Part shown: piece by piece, positions 39,152 through 46,912 of the stretch
Position numbering within the stretch: the first letter of the stretch is position 1
Layout: each line of letters opens with the position of its first letter
From: G963704535 sp963704535
Lineage (GTDB): Bacteria > Chloroflexota > Chloroflexia > Chloroflexales > Roseiflexaceae
DNA length: 64,000 nt
Direction: 5' to 3'
Assembly: GCA_963704535.1 (NCBI GenBank)
Contig: OY969916.1
Span: 3,286,001 to 3,350,000, forward strand
Made by a program: the position numbers and the translations under genes
The notes under the pieces: model-generated
Seen by the model: only the letters and a program-made list of their open reading frames with translations
What the model was told of the DNA's origin: nothing
Databases searched by the model: none

Positions 39152-40717
39152 TCAATTGCCCCAGTAGTCACTGCCCCAGTTCACCGAACCCCAGTTCACC
39201 GAACCCCAGTTCACCGAACCCCAGTTCACCGAACCCCAGTTCACCGAACCCCAATTGACGCTATTCCAGCTTGTGCCTCCGAAGGGGACTCCTCGGCTGC
39301 TCAACGACAACAAGTTGCTGGTCAGGATGCCAGTGTTCGCGCTCTGGGTCGTATTGGTCGTGATCGCCGCATAGATATCCAGGTAGCCCGCCCCGGCCTT
39401 CTGCGCCTTATATTGCGGCCAGTTATTGACATCCTTGACCGCGGTTGCCCGCAAGCGATACTTGACCTGATCAGGCGTGAGGTTCGGCTCGTCTTGCAAC
39501 AACAACGCCACTGCCCCCGCCACAATCGGCGCCGCCATCGAGGTCCCCGACATGCGGAAGTAATTGTTATAAACGACATTGCCGGGATATTTCGCGGCCA
39601 ACGAGCTGTTGGGATTAGCCATCAGGCTGACGATATTCTTGCCGGGAGCCACAAGGTCCGGCTTATCGAAGCCATCGAGCGTCTTGCCATAGGCCGAGAA
39701 CGACGCCAGCGCGTCGTCCTTGATGTTCGGCGTACCTTTGTCGTCGGTCGCGCCGACGGTGATGACGAACGGGTCGTTGGCGGGCGGGAGGATACCACCG
39801 CTGCCGTTATTGCCGGCGGAGACGACGACGACGACCCCATTGAACCATAGGATCTCGACGGCGGCATTCAATGGGTTGGTGAGATAGGATTCTACGACGG
39901 CGCTGTTGAGCGACAGGTTGACAACCCGGATATTGTATTTCGTTCGATTCTCGTAGACCCATTGGAGGCCCTTGACGACGTTGGAAGTGGTGGCTCGCCC
40001 CTCGTCGTCGGAGACCTTGACATTGATCAGGTTGACGGCAGGCGCCACACCAATGTGGATGCCGCCAGAGCGGTCGCCATCGCTGCCGATAATGCCCGCG
40101 ACGTGGTTGCCGTGGCCGTAGTTGTCGTAAACGCTCTGATTATAGCCATCATTATAGCGCACCGCCGCCACGATCCGATTCGCCCCCATCGTCGTATAGA
40201 GATCCTGTTGCGGGTTGATGCCGCTATCGACGACCGCCACGCCGATCCCCTGCCCCTGGAGCGCGGGGTTGCGCTTCCAAAGCTCTTTGAGGCCACTGCT
40301 GTACAGCCAGGAACTGGTTGCCTTCGACGTGTCCACACAATCGGTGCAGGCCGTGTTAAGCACGGGTGCGTCGAGGGAGATCCAGCGTACGCCGGCAGTA
40401 CGCGCCAACTCGATGATCGCGCGGGCCGGCAGCTCGGCCGCAAATCCATTGATAATGTGCAGATTCAGCGTGACGACCCCGCCCAACCGGGCAGCCAACT
40501 CTTCCACTTGGGTGGCGCCGGTCTGCTTCTGCACGACAACGTTCACACGTGCGGCGGGATGTTGTGCCGCGAGCTCCAGGAGGATCGGCTGGGCGCGCGG
40601 CGGAAGCGAAGATGGCTGCGTGCCGGGCACCAGCGCCACCAGCACCATAAGCAACACCAGCATGCTGGCGGCTTTGAACCAGCAGGTGTTTCCAGGGAGA
40701 ACCGAACGTGCAACCAT
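39152..40717 (-). CDS. secreted S8 (subtilisin-like) serine peptidase with SVNWG-repeat tail
   Basis: 521 residues. Signal peptide (FKAASMLVLLMVLVALVPG), an I9-like propeptide (about residues 40-115, ARVNVVVQKQTGATQVEELA), then the peptidase domain with Asp in GIGVAVVDSGINP, His in YGHGNHVAGIIGSDG, Asn in VSAGNNGSGG and Ser in FRMSGTSMAAPIVAGA. After the catalytic domain the C-terminus carries six to seven SVNWG pentapeptides ending in SDYWGN. Tryptophan/glycine tails of this type are common on Chloroflexota subtilases, as I recall, and may anchor or be cleaved. Monocistronic with a clear promoter at 40856-40884. Confidence 0.93.
   Translation of the reverse strand: MVARSVLPGNTCWFKAASMLVLLMVLVALVPGTQPSSLPPRAQPILLELAAQHPAARVNVVVQKQTGATQVEELAARLGGVVTLNLHIINGFAAELPARAIIELARTAGVRWISLDAPVLNTACTDCVDTSKATSSWLYSSGLKELWKRNPALQGQGIGVAVVDSGINPQQDLYTTMGANRIVAAVRYNDGYNQSVYDNYGHGNHVAGIIGSDGDRSGGIHIGVAPAVNLINVKVSDDEGRATTSNVVKGLQWVYENRTKYNIRVVNLSLNSAVVESYLTNPLNAAVEILWFNGVVVVVSAGNNGSGGILPPANDPFVITVGATDDKGTPNIKDDALASFSAYGKTLDGFDKPDLVAPGKNIVSLMANPNSSLAAKYPGNVVYNNYFRMSGTSMAAPIVAGAVALLLQDEPNLTPDQVKYRLRATAVKDVNNWPQYKAQKAGAGYLDIYAAITTNTTQSANTGILTSNLLSLSSRGVPFGGTSWNSVNWGSVNWGSVNWGSVNWGSVNWGSVNWGSDYWGN
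39164..39256. repeat. 15-bp tandem repeat coding for SVNWG
   Basis: About six copies of CACCGAACCCCAGTT on the + strand, nearly identical; this is the coding DNA of the peptidase tail. The uniformity of codons across copies suggests recent expansion. Confidence 0.92.
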
Positions 40718-40855
40718 GAGCCCCTCCTTCGAAGTTGTCGTGCCGAAATGTGAAGCAGAAAGAGAAAACCCGGCTCATCAGGGAGCCGAGCCGCTGCTCG
40801 GATCGTGGAGAAATGAGATCGAGCCTCCATTATCGCTGGAAGCACTCCCATTATA

Positions 40856-40884
40856 TATATAGCGAATTACCAACTGATCGTCAA
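40856..40884 (-). promoter_or_regulatory. promoter of the S8 peptidase gene
   Basis: On the minus strand TTGACG (40879-40884), 17-base spacer, TATATA (40856-40861, within TATATATATAAT). It lies 140 bases ahead of the start codon. Confidence 0.6.
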
Positions 40885-40943
40885 GAATATGTTAAGTGGT
40901 AGTACGATACTATACCCCGTAAGACAAGGTTTTGGGTGGCGCC

Positions 40944-41036
40944 ATTCTCCTTTACAGTGTGAGTGGGGAAGACTGAGGGGGCAGCCCCCTCAGTCTTCCC
41001 TTTTTTCCCAGAACTGTAAAGCTCCAAAGAACCTTG
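40944..41036. repeat. dispersed hairpin element copy (about 90 bp)
   Basis: TTTACAGTGTGAGTGGGGAAGACTGAGGGGGCAGCCCCCTCAGTCTTCCC... has a strong stem; the outer arms TTTACAGT...ACTGTAAA and AAGGTT...AACCTT also pair. It occupies most of the 480-bp gap 40718-41199, in which I see no gene. Confidence 0.8.
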
Positions 41037-41199
41037 TCTAACACCTCAAGGCAGTTCGCTGTGTCGCAAGACGAGAATCATGATTGAAACCGCAATGTGG
41101 TGCTTTTAGATATGATATCTGGGAATGAGGATGATTACATTTGAGGATCAGCTACTGGATAGGAGCTTCTGATGGTGCAACTGCTGGTATAGTGGATTA

Positions 41200-42003
41200 T
41201 CAACTTTTCGCGACTAGTTCCAAGACCGCGCCGTGCGCCCAGTTCTGAGCGAGCACGCCCGCCTGCGCGCCATGCTCCACGGCGAAGGCGACGGCATACG
41301 GCCCTTCGCCGCGCATCGCGAGGTGCTGCCGCAGCGCCGCGCTGGCCAGCTGGTCAGTGGTGGTAGAGCTTGCGAGCACGATCTGCGCCGCGCCGAGCTG
41401 CACGATCGCCACGCGCACGCCCAGCCCAGGCACAACCGCCGGCTGCGACACCTGGGCCCCGCCGAGCAGCGCCCGGTAGCGCGCGGCACTTGCGTCCAGG
41501 TCGGCGACGGCGATGGTGAGCGCGGCGACGCCGAGCGCCCCGTTGGCGTGCTGCCGCGCCGCGCCTTCAGGGACGCGCAGCGAGCGCGGCGTGATGTCGC
41601 CGCACAGAAACGGCAGATCCGAGGCGGCAGCGCGCGCCGTCTGCCACTCGATCCGTTCGCCGTCGGGCCGAACCCGCCCACCAGGGTTCGGCCCCTCCAG
41701 GTCGAGCCCGCGTGCCTGGGCGCCGGCGACGTCCTGCGCGATATCGCCGGGCAGCAGCGCGTAGTCCACCAGCCCCTCGCCGCCACGCTGCCCCTTGAGC
41801 CACCAGCGGTGCTCCTGGTCCGGCTGCCTGAACGCGATCAGCTCCAGGTAGGCGCCGTCGGCGAAAGCCACCAGCGCATTGTGCGTCACGCCGCCGGGGT
41901 GGTCGCCGCCGCGCACGACGCTGAAGCCGAGCGCGGTGTAGTCGGCGATGGCCTGTTCCAGTTCATTGACCAGGATGACAACGTGGTCGATATTGCCGAT
42001 CAT
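41200..42003 (-). CDS. VOC/glyoxalase-like family protein
   Basis: 267 residues. The N-terminus MIGNIDHVVILVNELEQAIADYTALGFSVVRGGDHPGGVTHNALVAFADGAYLELIAF is a glyoxalase-3-like (VOC) half with the expected His and Glu metal positions. The second half (GVAALTIAVADLDASAARYRALLGG...VPGLGVRVAIVQLGAAQIVLA) is a second VOC unit, so the protein has two paired betaalphabetabetabeta modules. Substrate not predictable. Monocistronic. Confidence 0.88.
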   Translation of the reverse strand: MIGNIDHVVILVNELEQAIADYTALGFSVVRGGDHPGGVTHNALVAFADGAYLELIAFRQPDQEHRWWLKGQRGGEGLVDYALLPGDIAQDVAGAQARGLDLEGPNPGGRVRPDGERIEWQTARAAASDLPFLCGDITPRSLRVPEGAARQHANGALGVAALTIAVADLDASAARYRALLGGAQVSQPAVVPGLGVRVAIVQLGAAQIVLASSTTTDQLASAALRQHLAMRGEGPYAVAFAVEHGAQAGVLAQNWAHGAVLELVAKS

Positions 42004-42023
42004 GCGGCTGCTCCTTTGCTATA

Positions 42024-42090
42024 CACGCTCCGTGGCGGAAAGGGCTTCTTGAGGGGCGGCCCTCAAACTCCCGCTTTTCAAACAGTCTCT
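42024..42090. repeat. dispersed hairpin element copy
   Basis: TCCGTGGCGGAAAGGGCTTCTTGAGGGGCGGCCCTCAAACTCCCGCTTTTCAAACAGTCTC lacks the left terminal arm of the full element at 17768 but keeps the core and right arm. It ends at the stop of the small minus-strand gene. Confidence 0.8.
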
Positions 42091-42314
42091 TACAGGGCGT
42101 TTGCATCGCCCATAAAGGCCGCCAACATTCTACGCACCGTCTTCCGTTCCCCATACGCGGGTTCCCGGATTGTGCTGTCAGCGTCTTGTACGGCCTGGAT
42201 CGCCAGGTTCAGGCTGGCACCGCATTGCGTAACCAGGTCAGTTACCCGGCGCGCTGTTTCGTAGTCGAGCCCGCCAACCTGTGCCTCAAGTAGGTTCATC
42301 TCCTCTCGCGACAT
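42090..42314 (-). CDS. small uncharacterised protein (74 aa)
   Basis: ATG 42314 is preceded by AAAGGAG; a longer frame exists upstream, but the ribosome-binding site favours this start. The 74 residues are helical (MSREEMNLLEAQVGGLDYETARRVTDLVTQ, SLNLAIQAVQDADSTIREP) with no hydrophobic segment and a single cysteine. I do not recognise the family. The stop abuts a hairpin element copy. Confidence 0.5.
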   Translation of the reverse strand: MSREEMNLLEAQVGGLDYETARRVTDLVTQCGASLNLAIQAVQDADSTIREPAYGERKTVRRMLAAFMGDANAL

Positions 42315-42510
42315 GATATGCTCCTTTCTCCTTGTGTCGCTGCGTTGGTCGCAACACTTAGGCAGCAATGCATGTGCCGCGTAGCGCGAGATCAGGCCAA
42401 TGATGACAACATTGATATGTGCCGACACGCTATCGTGCGGATTATGAAAGCATTGATATTTTATAACATTCCTAACCCAGTCAATCGGCGCCGGGTCGAT
42501 CAAAATGGAC

Positions 42511-42516
42511 TATAAT
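42511..42516 (+). promoter_or_regulatory. TATAAT -10 element before pgi
   Basis: A perfect TATAAT 90 bases ahead of pgi. The -35 region is poor, and a hairpin element copy (42525-42583) lies in the presumed leader. Confidence 0.4.
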
Positions 42517-42524
42517 ACATCGCG

Positions 42525-42583
42525 GTTAAAGGGTTTCTTGAGGGGCTTGCCCCTCAAACTCCCCATGTTCAGACAGTCTCAAA
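42525..42583. repeat. dispersed hairpin element copy in the pgi leader
   Basis: GTTAAAGGGTTTCTTGAGGGGCTTGCCCCTCAAACTCCCCATGTTCAGACAGTCTC: core hairpin and right arm of the element, ending 20 bases before pgi. Confidence 0.8.
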
Positions 42584-42601
42584 GAGTAGGGGCAGAAGAC
42601 C

Positions 42602-44263
42602 ATGGCGATAACGAGCAGACAGCGGCTGACCGAACTGCCGGCGTGGCAGGCGCTCACGGCGCACTACCACCACGTCCAAGACCTGCATCTGCGCGCGCTC
42701 TTCGATGGCGACCCCCAGCGCGGCGAGCGACTGGCCGTCGAAGCGGAGGGAATCTACCTGGACTACTCCAAGAATCGCCTCACCGACGAGACGCTTCAGC
42801 TCCTGTTCGAGCTGGCCCAGCAAACCGGCCTGCGCGAGCGGATCGACGCGATGTTTCGCGGCGAGAAGATCAACGCCACCGAGAACCGCGCAGTGCTGCA
42901 CACGGCGCTGCGGGCACCACGGGGCCAGTCGATCGTTGTGGATGGCACCGACGTGGTGCCCGAGGTCCACGCGGTGCTGGACACGATGGCCGACTTCGCC
43001 GAACGCATCCGGAGCGGTGCGTGGCGGGGAGCGACAGAAGAGCGCATCCGCGCTATCGTCAACATCGGCATCGGCGGGTCGGACCTCGGCCCGGTCATGG
43101 CCTACCAGGCGCTGAAGCACTACAGTGATCGCGCGCTCACCTTCCGCTTCGTCTCCAATATCGATGGCACCGATTTTGTGGAGGCCACCCGCGATCTCGA
43201 CCCGGCGGAGACGCTGTTTATCATCTCATCCAAGACCTTCACCACACTTGAGACAATGACCAACGCCCGCACGGCGCGCGCCTGGCTGGTACAGCAGCTT
43301 GGCGAGGCGGCGGTGGCGCGGCATTTTGTGGCCGTCTCGACCAATGCGGCCGAGGTCACGAAGTTCGGCATCGACACCGCGAATATGTTCGCGTTCTGGG
43401 ATTGGGTCGGCGGGCGCTACTCGATGAGTTCGGCGATCGGCCTTTCGACCATGATCGCGATCGGGCCGGAGCACTTTCAGGCTATGCTGGCCGGCCTGCA
43501 CGCCATGGACGAGCATTTTCGCACCGCCCCATTCGAGCGCAATCTCCCGGCGCTGCTGGGGCTGATCACCGTATGGTACGCCGACTTCTTCGACGTAGAG
43601 ACGGTCGCGGTCCTGCCCTACGATCAGTATCTCAGCCGTTTCCCGGCCTACCTCCAGCAGTTGACGATGGAAAGCAACGGCAAGTCGGTGACGCTGGATG
43701 GCGAGCGGGTCACGTACCCGACCGGGCCGATCTACTGGGGCGAGCCGGGCACGAACGGCCAGCACTCGTTCTACCAGCTCATCCACCAAGGAACCAGGCT
43801 CATCCCGTGCGATTTTATCGGCTTCTGCCGGTCGCTCAACCCGATCAATGACCATCACGATCTGCTGATGGCCAATATATTCGCGCAGGCGGAGGCGCTG
43901 GCCTTCGGCAAGCCGGCGAACGCCGTGGCGGCCGAGGGAACGGCCCAGCGGCTGGTACCGCACCGTACGTTTGAGGGCAATCGCCCGTCAAATACCATGC
44001 TGATCGAGCGACTAACGCCTGAGACGCTTGGGAAGCTGATCGCGCTGTATGAGCATAGCGTCTTCACCCAAGGCGTAATCTGGAACATCGACTCGTTCGA
44101 CCAGTGGGGCGTGGAGCTTGGCAAGGTGCTATCGCAACGGATCATCCCAGAGCTGATCGGCGACGACGAGCCGGCGCTCACGCACGACAGCTCGACCAAT
44201 ACGCTCATCCAGCGCTACCGGCGGCTGAAGGGCGGCAGGGGCGCCGATCAGGCTCTGCCATGA
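42602..44263 (+). CDS. pgi: glucose-6-phosphate isomerase
   Basis: Interconverts glucose 6-phosphate and fructose 6-phosphate. 553 residues, the long bacterial/eukaryotic form. Motifs: KINATENRAVLHTALR (about residues 81-96), NIGIGGSDLGPVMAYQAL (about 155-172), SKTFTTLETMTNA (phosphate site, about 210-222), the signature FGIDTANMFAFWDWVGGRYS (about 258-277), MESNGK (about 358-363), GEPGTNGQHSFYQLIHQG (about 382-399) and the closing EHSVFTQGVIWNIDSFDQWGVELGK (catalytic lysine). Coupled to corA by a 4-base overlap; gnd and zwf follow 1.6 kb downstream, forming a sugar-phosphate neighbourhood. Confidence 0.97.
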   Translation: MAITSRQRLTELPAWQALTAHYHHVQDLHLRALFDGDPQRGERLAVEAEGIYLDYSKNRLTDETLQLLFELAQQTGLRERIDAMFRGEKINATENRAVLHTALRAPRGQSIVVDGTDVVPEVHAVLDTMADFAERIRSGAWRGATEERIRAIVNIGIGGSDLGPVMAYQALKHYSDRALTFRFVSNIDGTDFVEATRDLDPAETLFIISSKTFTTLETMTNARTARAWLVQQLGEAAVARHFVAVSTNAAEVTKFGIDTANMFAFWDWVGGRYSMSSAIGLSTMIAIGPEHFQAMLAGLHAMDEHFRTAPFERNLPALLGLITVWYADFFDVETVAVLPYDQYLSRFPAYLQQLTMESNGKSVTLDGERVTYPTGPIYWGEPGTNGQHSFYQLIHQGTRLIPCDFIGFCRSLNPINDHHDLLMANIFAQAEALAFGKPANAVAAEGTAQRLVPHRTFEGNRPSNTMLIERLTPETLGKLIALYEHSVFTQGVIWNIDSFDQWGVELGKVLSQRIIPELIGDDEPALTHDSSTNTLIQRYRRLKGGRGADQALP

Positions 44264-45237
44264 GCGCGATCGTCAATTGCGTGGCCTATACCGATGGCCG
44301 GCGCATCGACCGTGTCGAGATCGACGACATCAGCCAGGTGCTCCAGCAGCCCGATCAATTCATCTGGATCGGGCTGCACGAACCGGATGAGGACCTGCTC
44401 CGCCAAGTCCAGTGCGCGTTCGGGCTGCATGATCTGGCGATCGAGGACGCCCACCAGGCGCACCAGCGCCCCAAGATCGACATGTACGACGACTCTCTGT
44501 TCGTGGTCCTCCGCACGGCCCAGATGGACCTCGCCCGCCGGCAGATCGAGTTTGGCGAAACACACATCTTTGTTGGCGCATGCTATCTCGTCTCCGTGCG
44601 CCATGGCTCATCGGTGCCATATGTCGATGTCCGGGCACGCAGCGAGGCCATGCCGCAACTGCTGAAGAAGGGGCCGGGGTTTGTGCTCTACGCGCTGATG
44701 GATGCAATCGTGGACCAGTACTTTCCCGTCATCGAGGCGCTTGAGGATGAACTCCAGGCACTTGAGGATCGGATCTTTGGCGAGGCGTTCGATCGCCAGA
44801 CCACCGCCCAGATCTACCGCCTCAAGCGCCAACTGCTGGAAGTCAAACGGGCCATCTCGCCGCTAATCGACATGTGTAACCGGCTAATGCGCTTCGACCT
44901 CGCCCTCCTCCCCGACGACACCCGCGTGTACTTTCGGGATATCTACGACCACGCCATCCGCCTGAACGAGATGGTGGACACCTTGCGCGAGTTGCTGACG
45001 ACCGCCCTGGAGGCGAACTTCTCGCTGATCTCGATCAACCAGAACGACGTAATGAAGCGCTTCGCCGGGTGGGCATCGATTATCGCGGTGCCGACGATGA
45101 TCGCCGGCATCTACGGCATGAACTTCACGTTCATGCCGGAGCTGACCACGCCGTTCGGCTACCCGGTGGTGATGCTGATCATCATCGGGTCGTGTGGATT
45201 CCTCTACCGCCACTTCAAGCGCAGCGGCTGGCTGTGA
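44260..45237 (+). CDS. corA: CorA-family magnesium/cobalt transporter
   Basis: 325 residues: a soluble N-terminal funnel domain (HDLAIEDAHQAHQRPKIDMYDDSLFVVLRTAQ), a long stalk helix (YFPVIEALEDELQALEDRIF...), and two C-terminal helices with the pore signature YGMNFTFMPEL followed by a basic end (YRHFKRSGWL). All hallmarks of the channel are present. The ATG lies inside the pgi stop (ATGA). Confidence 0.95.
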   Translation: MSAIVNCVAYTDGRRIDRVEIDDISQVLQQPDQFIWIGLHEPDEDLLRQVQCAFGLHDLAIEDAHQAHQRPKIDMYDDSLFVVLRTAQMDLARRQIEFGETHIFVGACYLVSVRHGSSVPYVDVRARSEAMPQLLKKGPGFVLYALMDAIVDQYFPVIEALEDELQALEDRIFGEAFDRQTTAQIYRLKRQLLEVKRAISPLIDMCNRLMRFDLALLPDDTRVYFRDIYDHAIRLNEMVDTLRELLTTALEANFSLISINQNDVMKRFAGWASIIAVPTMIAGIYGMNFTFMPELTTPFGYPVVMLIIIGSCGFLYRHFKRSGWL

Positions 45238-45286
45238 AGCGGTTCTCTGATCTCCTCACTTCAACGCAGCAGCAGAACACAATCTC

Positions 45287-45652
45287 CTATGACAGATTTG
45301 GGAGTTGCTCGAGGGCGGCGACAAAGCGCGCCTCATCGTAGGGCTCCCCGCTGGCCATGACCGCGAAGATCTCGCGCACCACTACGTGGGCCAGCATCTG
45401 GCGGGCGCCCTCCGGGGTGTAGCCGGCGTTCACCAGGCGATCGAAGGTCTGCCGGGTCTCCGGCGGCGTTCCATCGCGCAATTGGTTGTCCACTGCCTCT
45501 AAAACGGCTGCGGCGAGGTGGGGGTTGGTCTCGGGCAACTCACGCTGCTGCGTATAGGGGGGAATCGTATGTCGCTGCGGGCGGCGCTTACGTGTAATGG
45601 TATACTCCGTGCATTCCAGACATGGTGCCAGGCCGCAGCTATTGTAGCTCAA
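45287..45652 (-). CDS. small DUF1841-like protein, start uncertain
   Basis: The C-terminal ~90 residues form a convincing small domain: NPHLAAAVLEAVDNQLRDGT, then PPETRQTFDRLVNAGYTPEGARQMLAHVVVREIFAVM. This resembles the DUF1841-type helical domain as I recall it. There is no ATG in the likely range: the first in-frame ATG (45817) would translate a hairpin element. Candidate starts are TTG 45652 or an unusual codon just before TRKRRPQRHTIPPY. A CLEC pair precedes that stretch. Function unknown. Convergent with corA. Confidence 0.55.
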   Translation of the reverse strand: MSYNSCGLAPCLECTEYTITRKRRPQRHTIPPYTQQRELPETNPHLAAAVLEAVDNQLRDGTPPETRQTFDRLVNAGYTPEGARQMLAHVVVREIFAVMASGEPYDEARFVAALEQLPNLS

Positions 45653-45659
45653 TTTCGGA

Positions 45660-45857
45660 AAGAGTGAGAGACGGTCTGAGAAGGGGAAGTTTGAGTGGGC
45701 CGCCCCCTCAAGAACCCCTTTCCACCACGGATTACGAGTGTCACGCGGGCCTTTCAGAGACTGTTTGAAAGGGGGGAGTTTGAGTGGGCCGCCCCTCAAG
45801 AATCCCCATTCCACCACGGATCATAGGCGAGACAATGCCCTTTTCAAACAGTTTCTC
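45660..45857. repeat. two adjacent copies of the dispersed hairpin element
   Basis: A partial copy (about 45666-45735) is followed by a full copy (45757-45857) with arms GAGACTGTTTGAAAGGGG and CCCTTTTCAAACAGTTTCTC. Both share TTTGAGTGGGCCGCCCC(C)TCAAGAA and TTCCACCACGGAT. They lie between the DUF1841-like gene and gnd. Confidence 0.85.
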
Positions 45858-45880
45858 AGACAACTTCTGAGGAGATAAAG

Positions 45881-46912
45881 ATGCAGCTAGGGATGATTGG
45901 ACTGGGCCGGATGGGCGCCAATATGGCCCGCCGGCTGCTGCGCGCCGGCCATACGTGCGTCGGGTACGACGTGCAACAGGCGGCGGTGCGCAACCTGGCG
46001 ACCGAAGGCGCCGGCGCGGCCTCCTCGCTCGAAGAGCTGGTCGCGCAGCTCGAAGCACCGCGCGTGTGCTGGCTGATGTTGCCGGCCGCCCTCGTCGATG
46101 GGATGCTGGCACGGCTCGTCGCACTGCTGGAGCCGGGCGATATTGTGATCGACGGCGGGAACTCGTATTACCACGACGACATCCGCCGCGCCGGCGAGCT
46201 GGCCGCGCGGAGCCTGCACTACGTCGATGTGGGGGTTAGCGGCGGGGTGTGGGGGCTCGAACGGGGCTACTGCATGATGATCGGCGGCGAGCCGGCGATC
46301 GTTGGGCACCTCGACCCGATCTTAGCAGCCCTGGCGCCCGGCAATGCCATGGCGCCGCCCACGCCGGGGCGCGAGCAGGCCCAGAACACGGCCGAGCAGG
46401 GCTACCTGCACTGCGGGCCGAACGGCGCCGGCCACTTCGTCAAGATGGTCCACAATGGCATCGAGTACGGCATCATGGCCGCCTATGCCGAAGGGTTCAA
46501 CATCCTTGAGCATGCCGACTGCGGCAAGCACGCGCGCGCCGCCGACGCCGAGACGACGCCGCTCGAACATCCTGAGCACTATCAATATGATATTAACCTT
46601 GCCGATGTCGCCGAGGTCTGGCGCCGGGGTAGCGTGATCAGCTCCTGGCTGCTCGACCTGACCGCGCAGGCGCTGCTGGCAGACCCAGCTCTCACGGCCT
46701 ACAGCGGCCACGTCTCGGACTCGGGCGAGGGGCGCTGGACAGTCAAGGCGGCGATCGACGAGGCCGTGCCGATCCCCGTGATCAGCGCCGCGCTGTACGC
46801 CCGCTTCAGCTCGCGCGGCGAGGACGACTACGCCGAGAAGCTGCTCTCGGCCATGCGGGCGGCCTTCGGCGGCCATGCCGAGAAGAAGCCAAGTGGCTCA
46901 GGGGGGCGCTGA
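45881..46912 (+). CDS. gnd: 6-phosphogluconate dehydrogenase (decarboxylating), short type
   Basis: Oxidises and decarboxylates 6-phosphogluconate to ribulose 5-phosphate. The 343 residues place it in the short YqeC/GntZ-like class, often NAD-preferring. Motifs: MQLGMIGLGRMGANMARRLL (Rossmann), IDGGNSYYHDDIRRAGEL, VDVGVSGGVWGLERGYCMMIGG, and GPNGAGHFVKMVHNGIEYGIMAAYAEGF with the catalytic lysine. A strong GAGGAGATAAAG site precedes ATG. The stop overlaps the zwf start (TGATG), so the two oxidative pentose-phosphate enzymes are coupled. Confidence 0.95.
   Translation: MQLGMIGLGRMGANMARRLLRAGHTCVGYDVQQAAVRNLATEGAGAASSLEELVAQLEAPRVCWLMLPAALVDGMLARLVALLEPGDIVIDGGNSYYHDDIRRAGELAARSLHYVDVGVSGGVWGLERGYCMMIGGEPAIVGHLDPILAALAPGNAMAPPTPGREQAQNTAEQGYLHCGPNGAGHFVKMVHNGIEYGIMAAYAEGFNILEHADCGKHARAADAETTPLEHPEHYQYDINLADVAEVWRRGSVISSWLLDLTAQALLADPALTAYSGHVSDSGEGRWTVKAAIDEAVPIPVISAALYARFSSRGEDDYAEKLLSAMRAAFGGHAEKKPSGSGGR

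Noticed and set aside
39164..39256. Short regular repeats that could suggest a CRISPR array
   Set aside because: The units are contiguous 15-bp repeats without spacers and encode the SVNWG tail of the subtilase.
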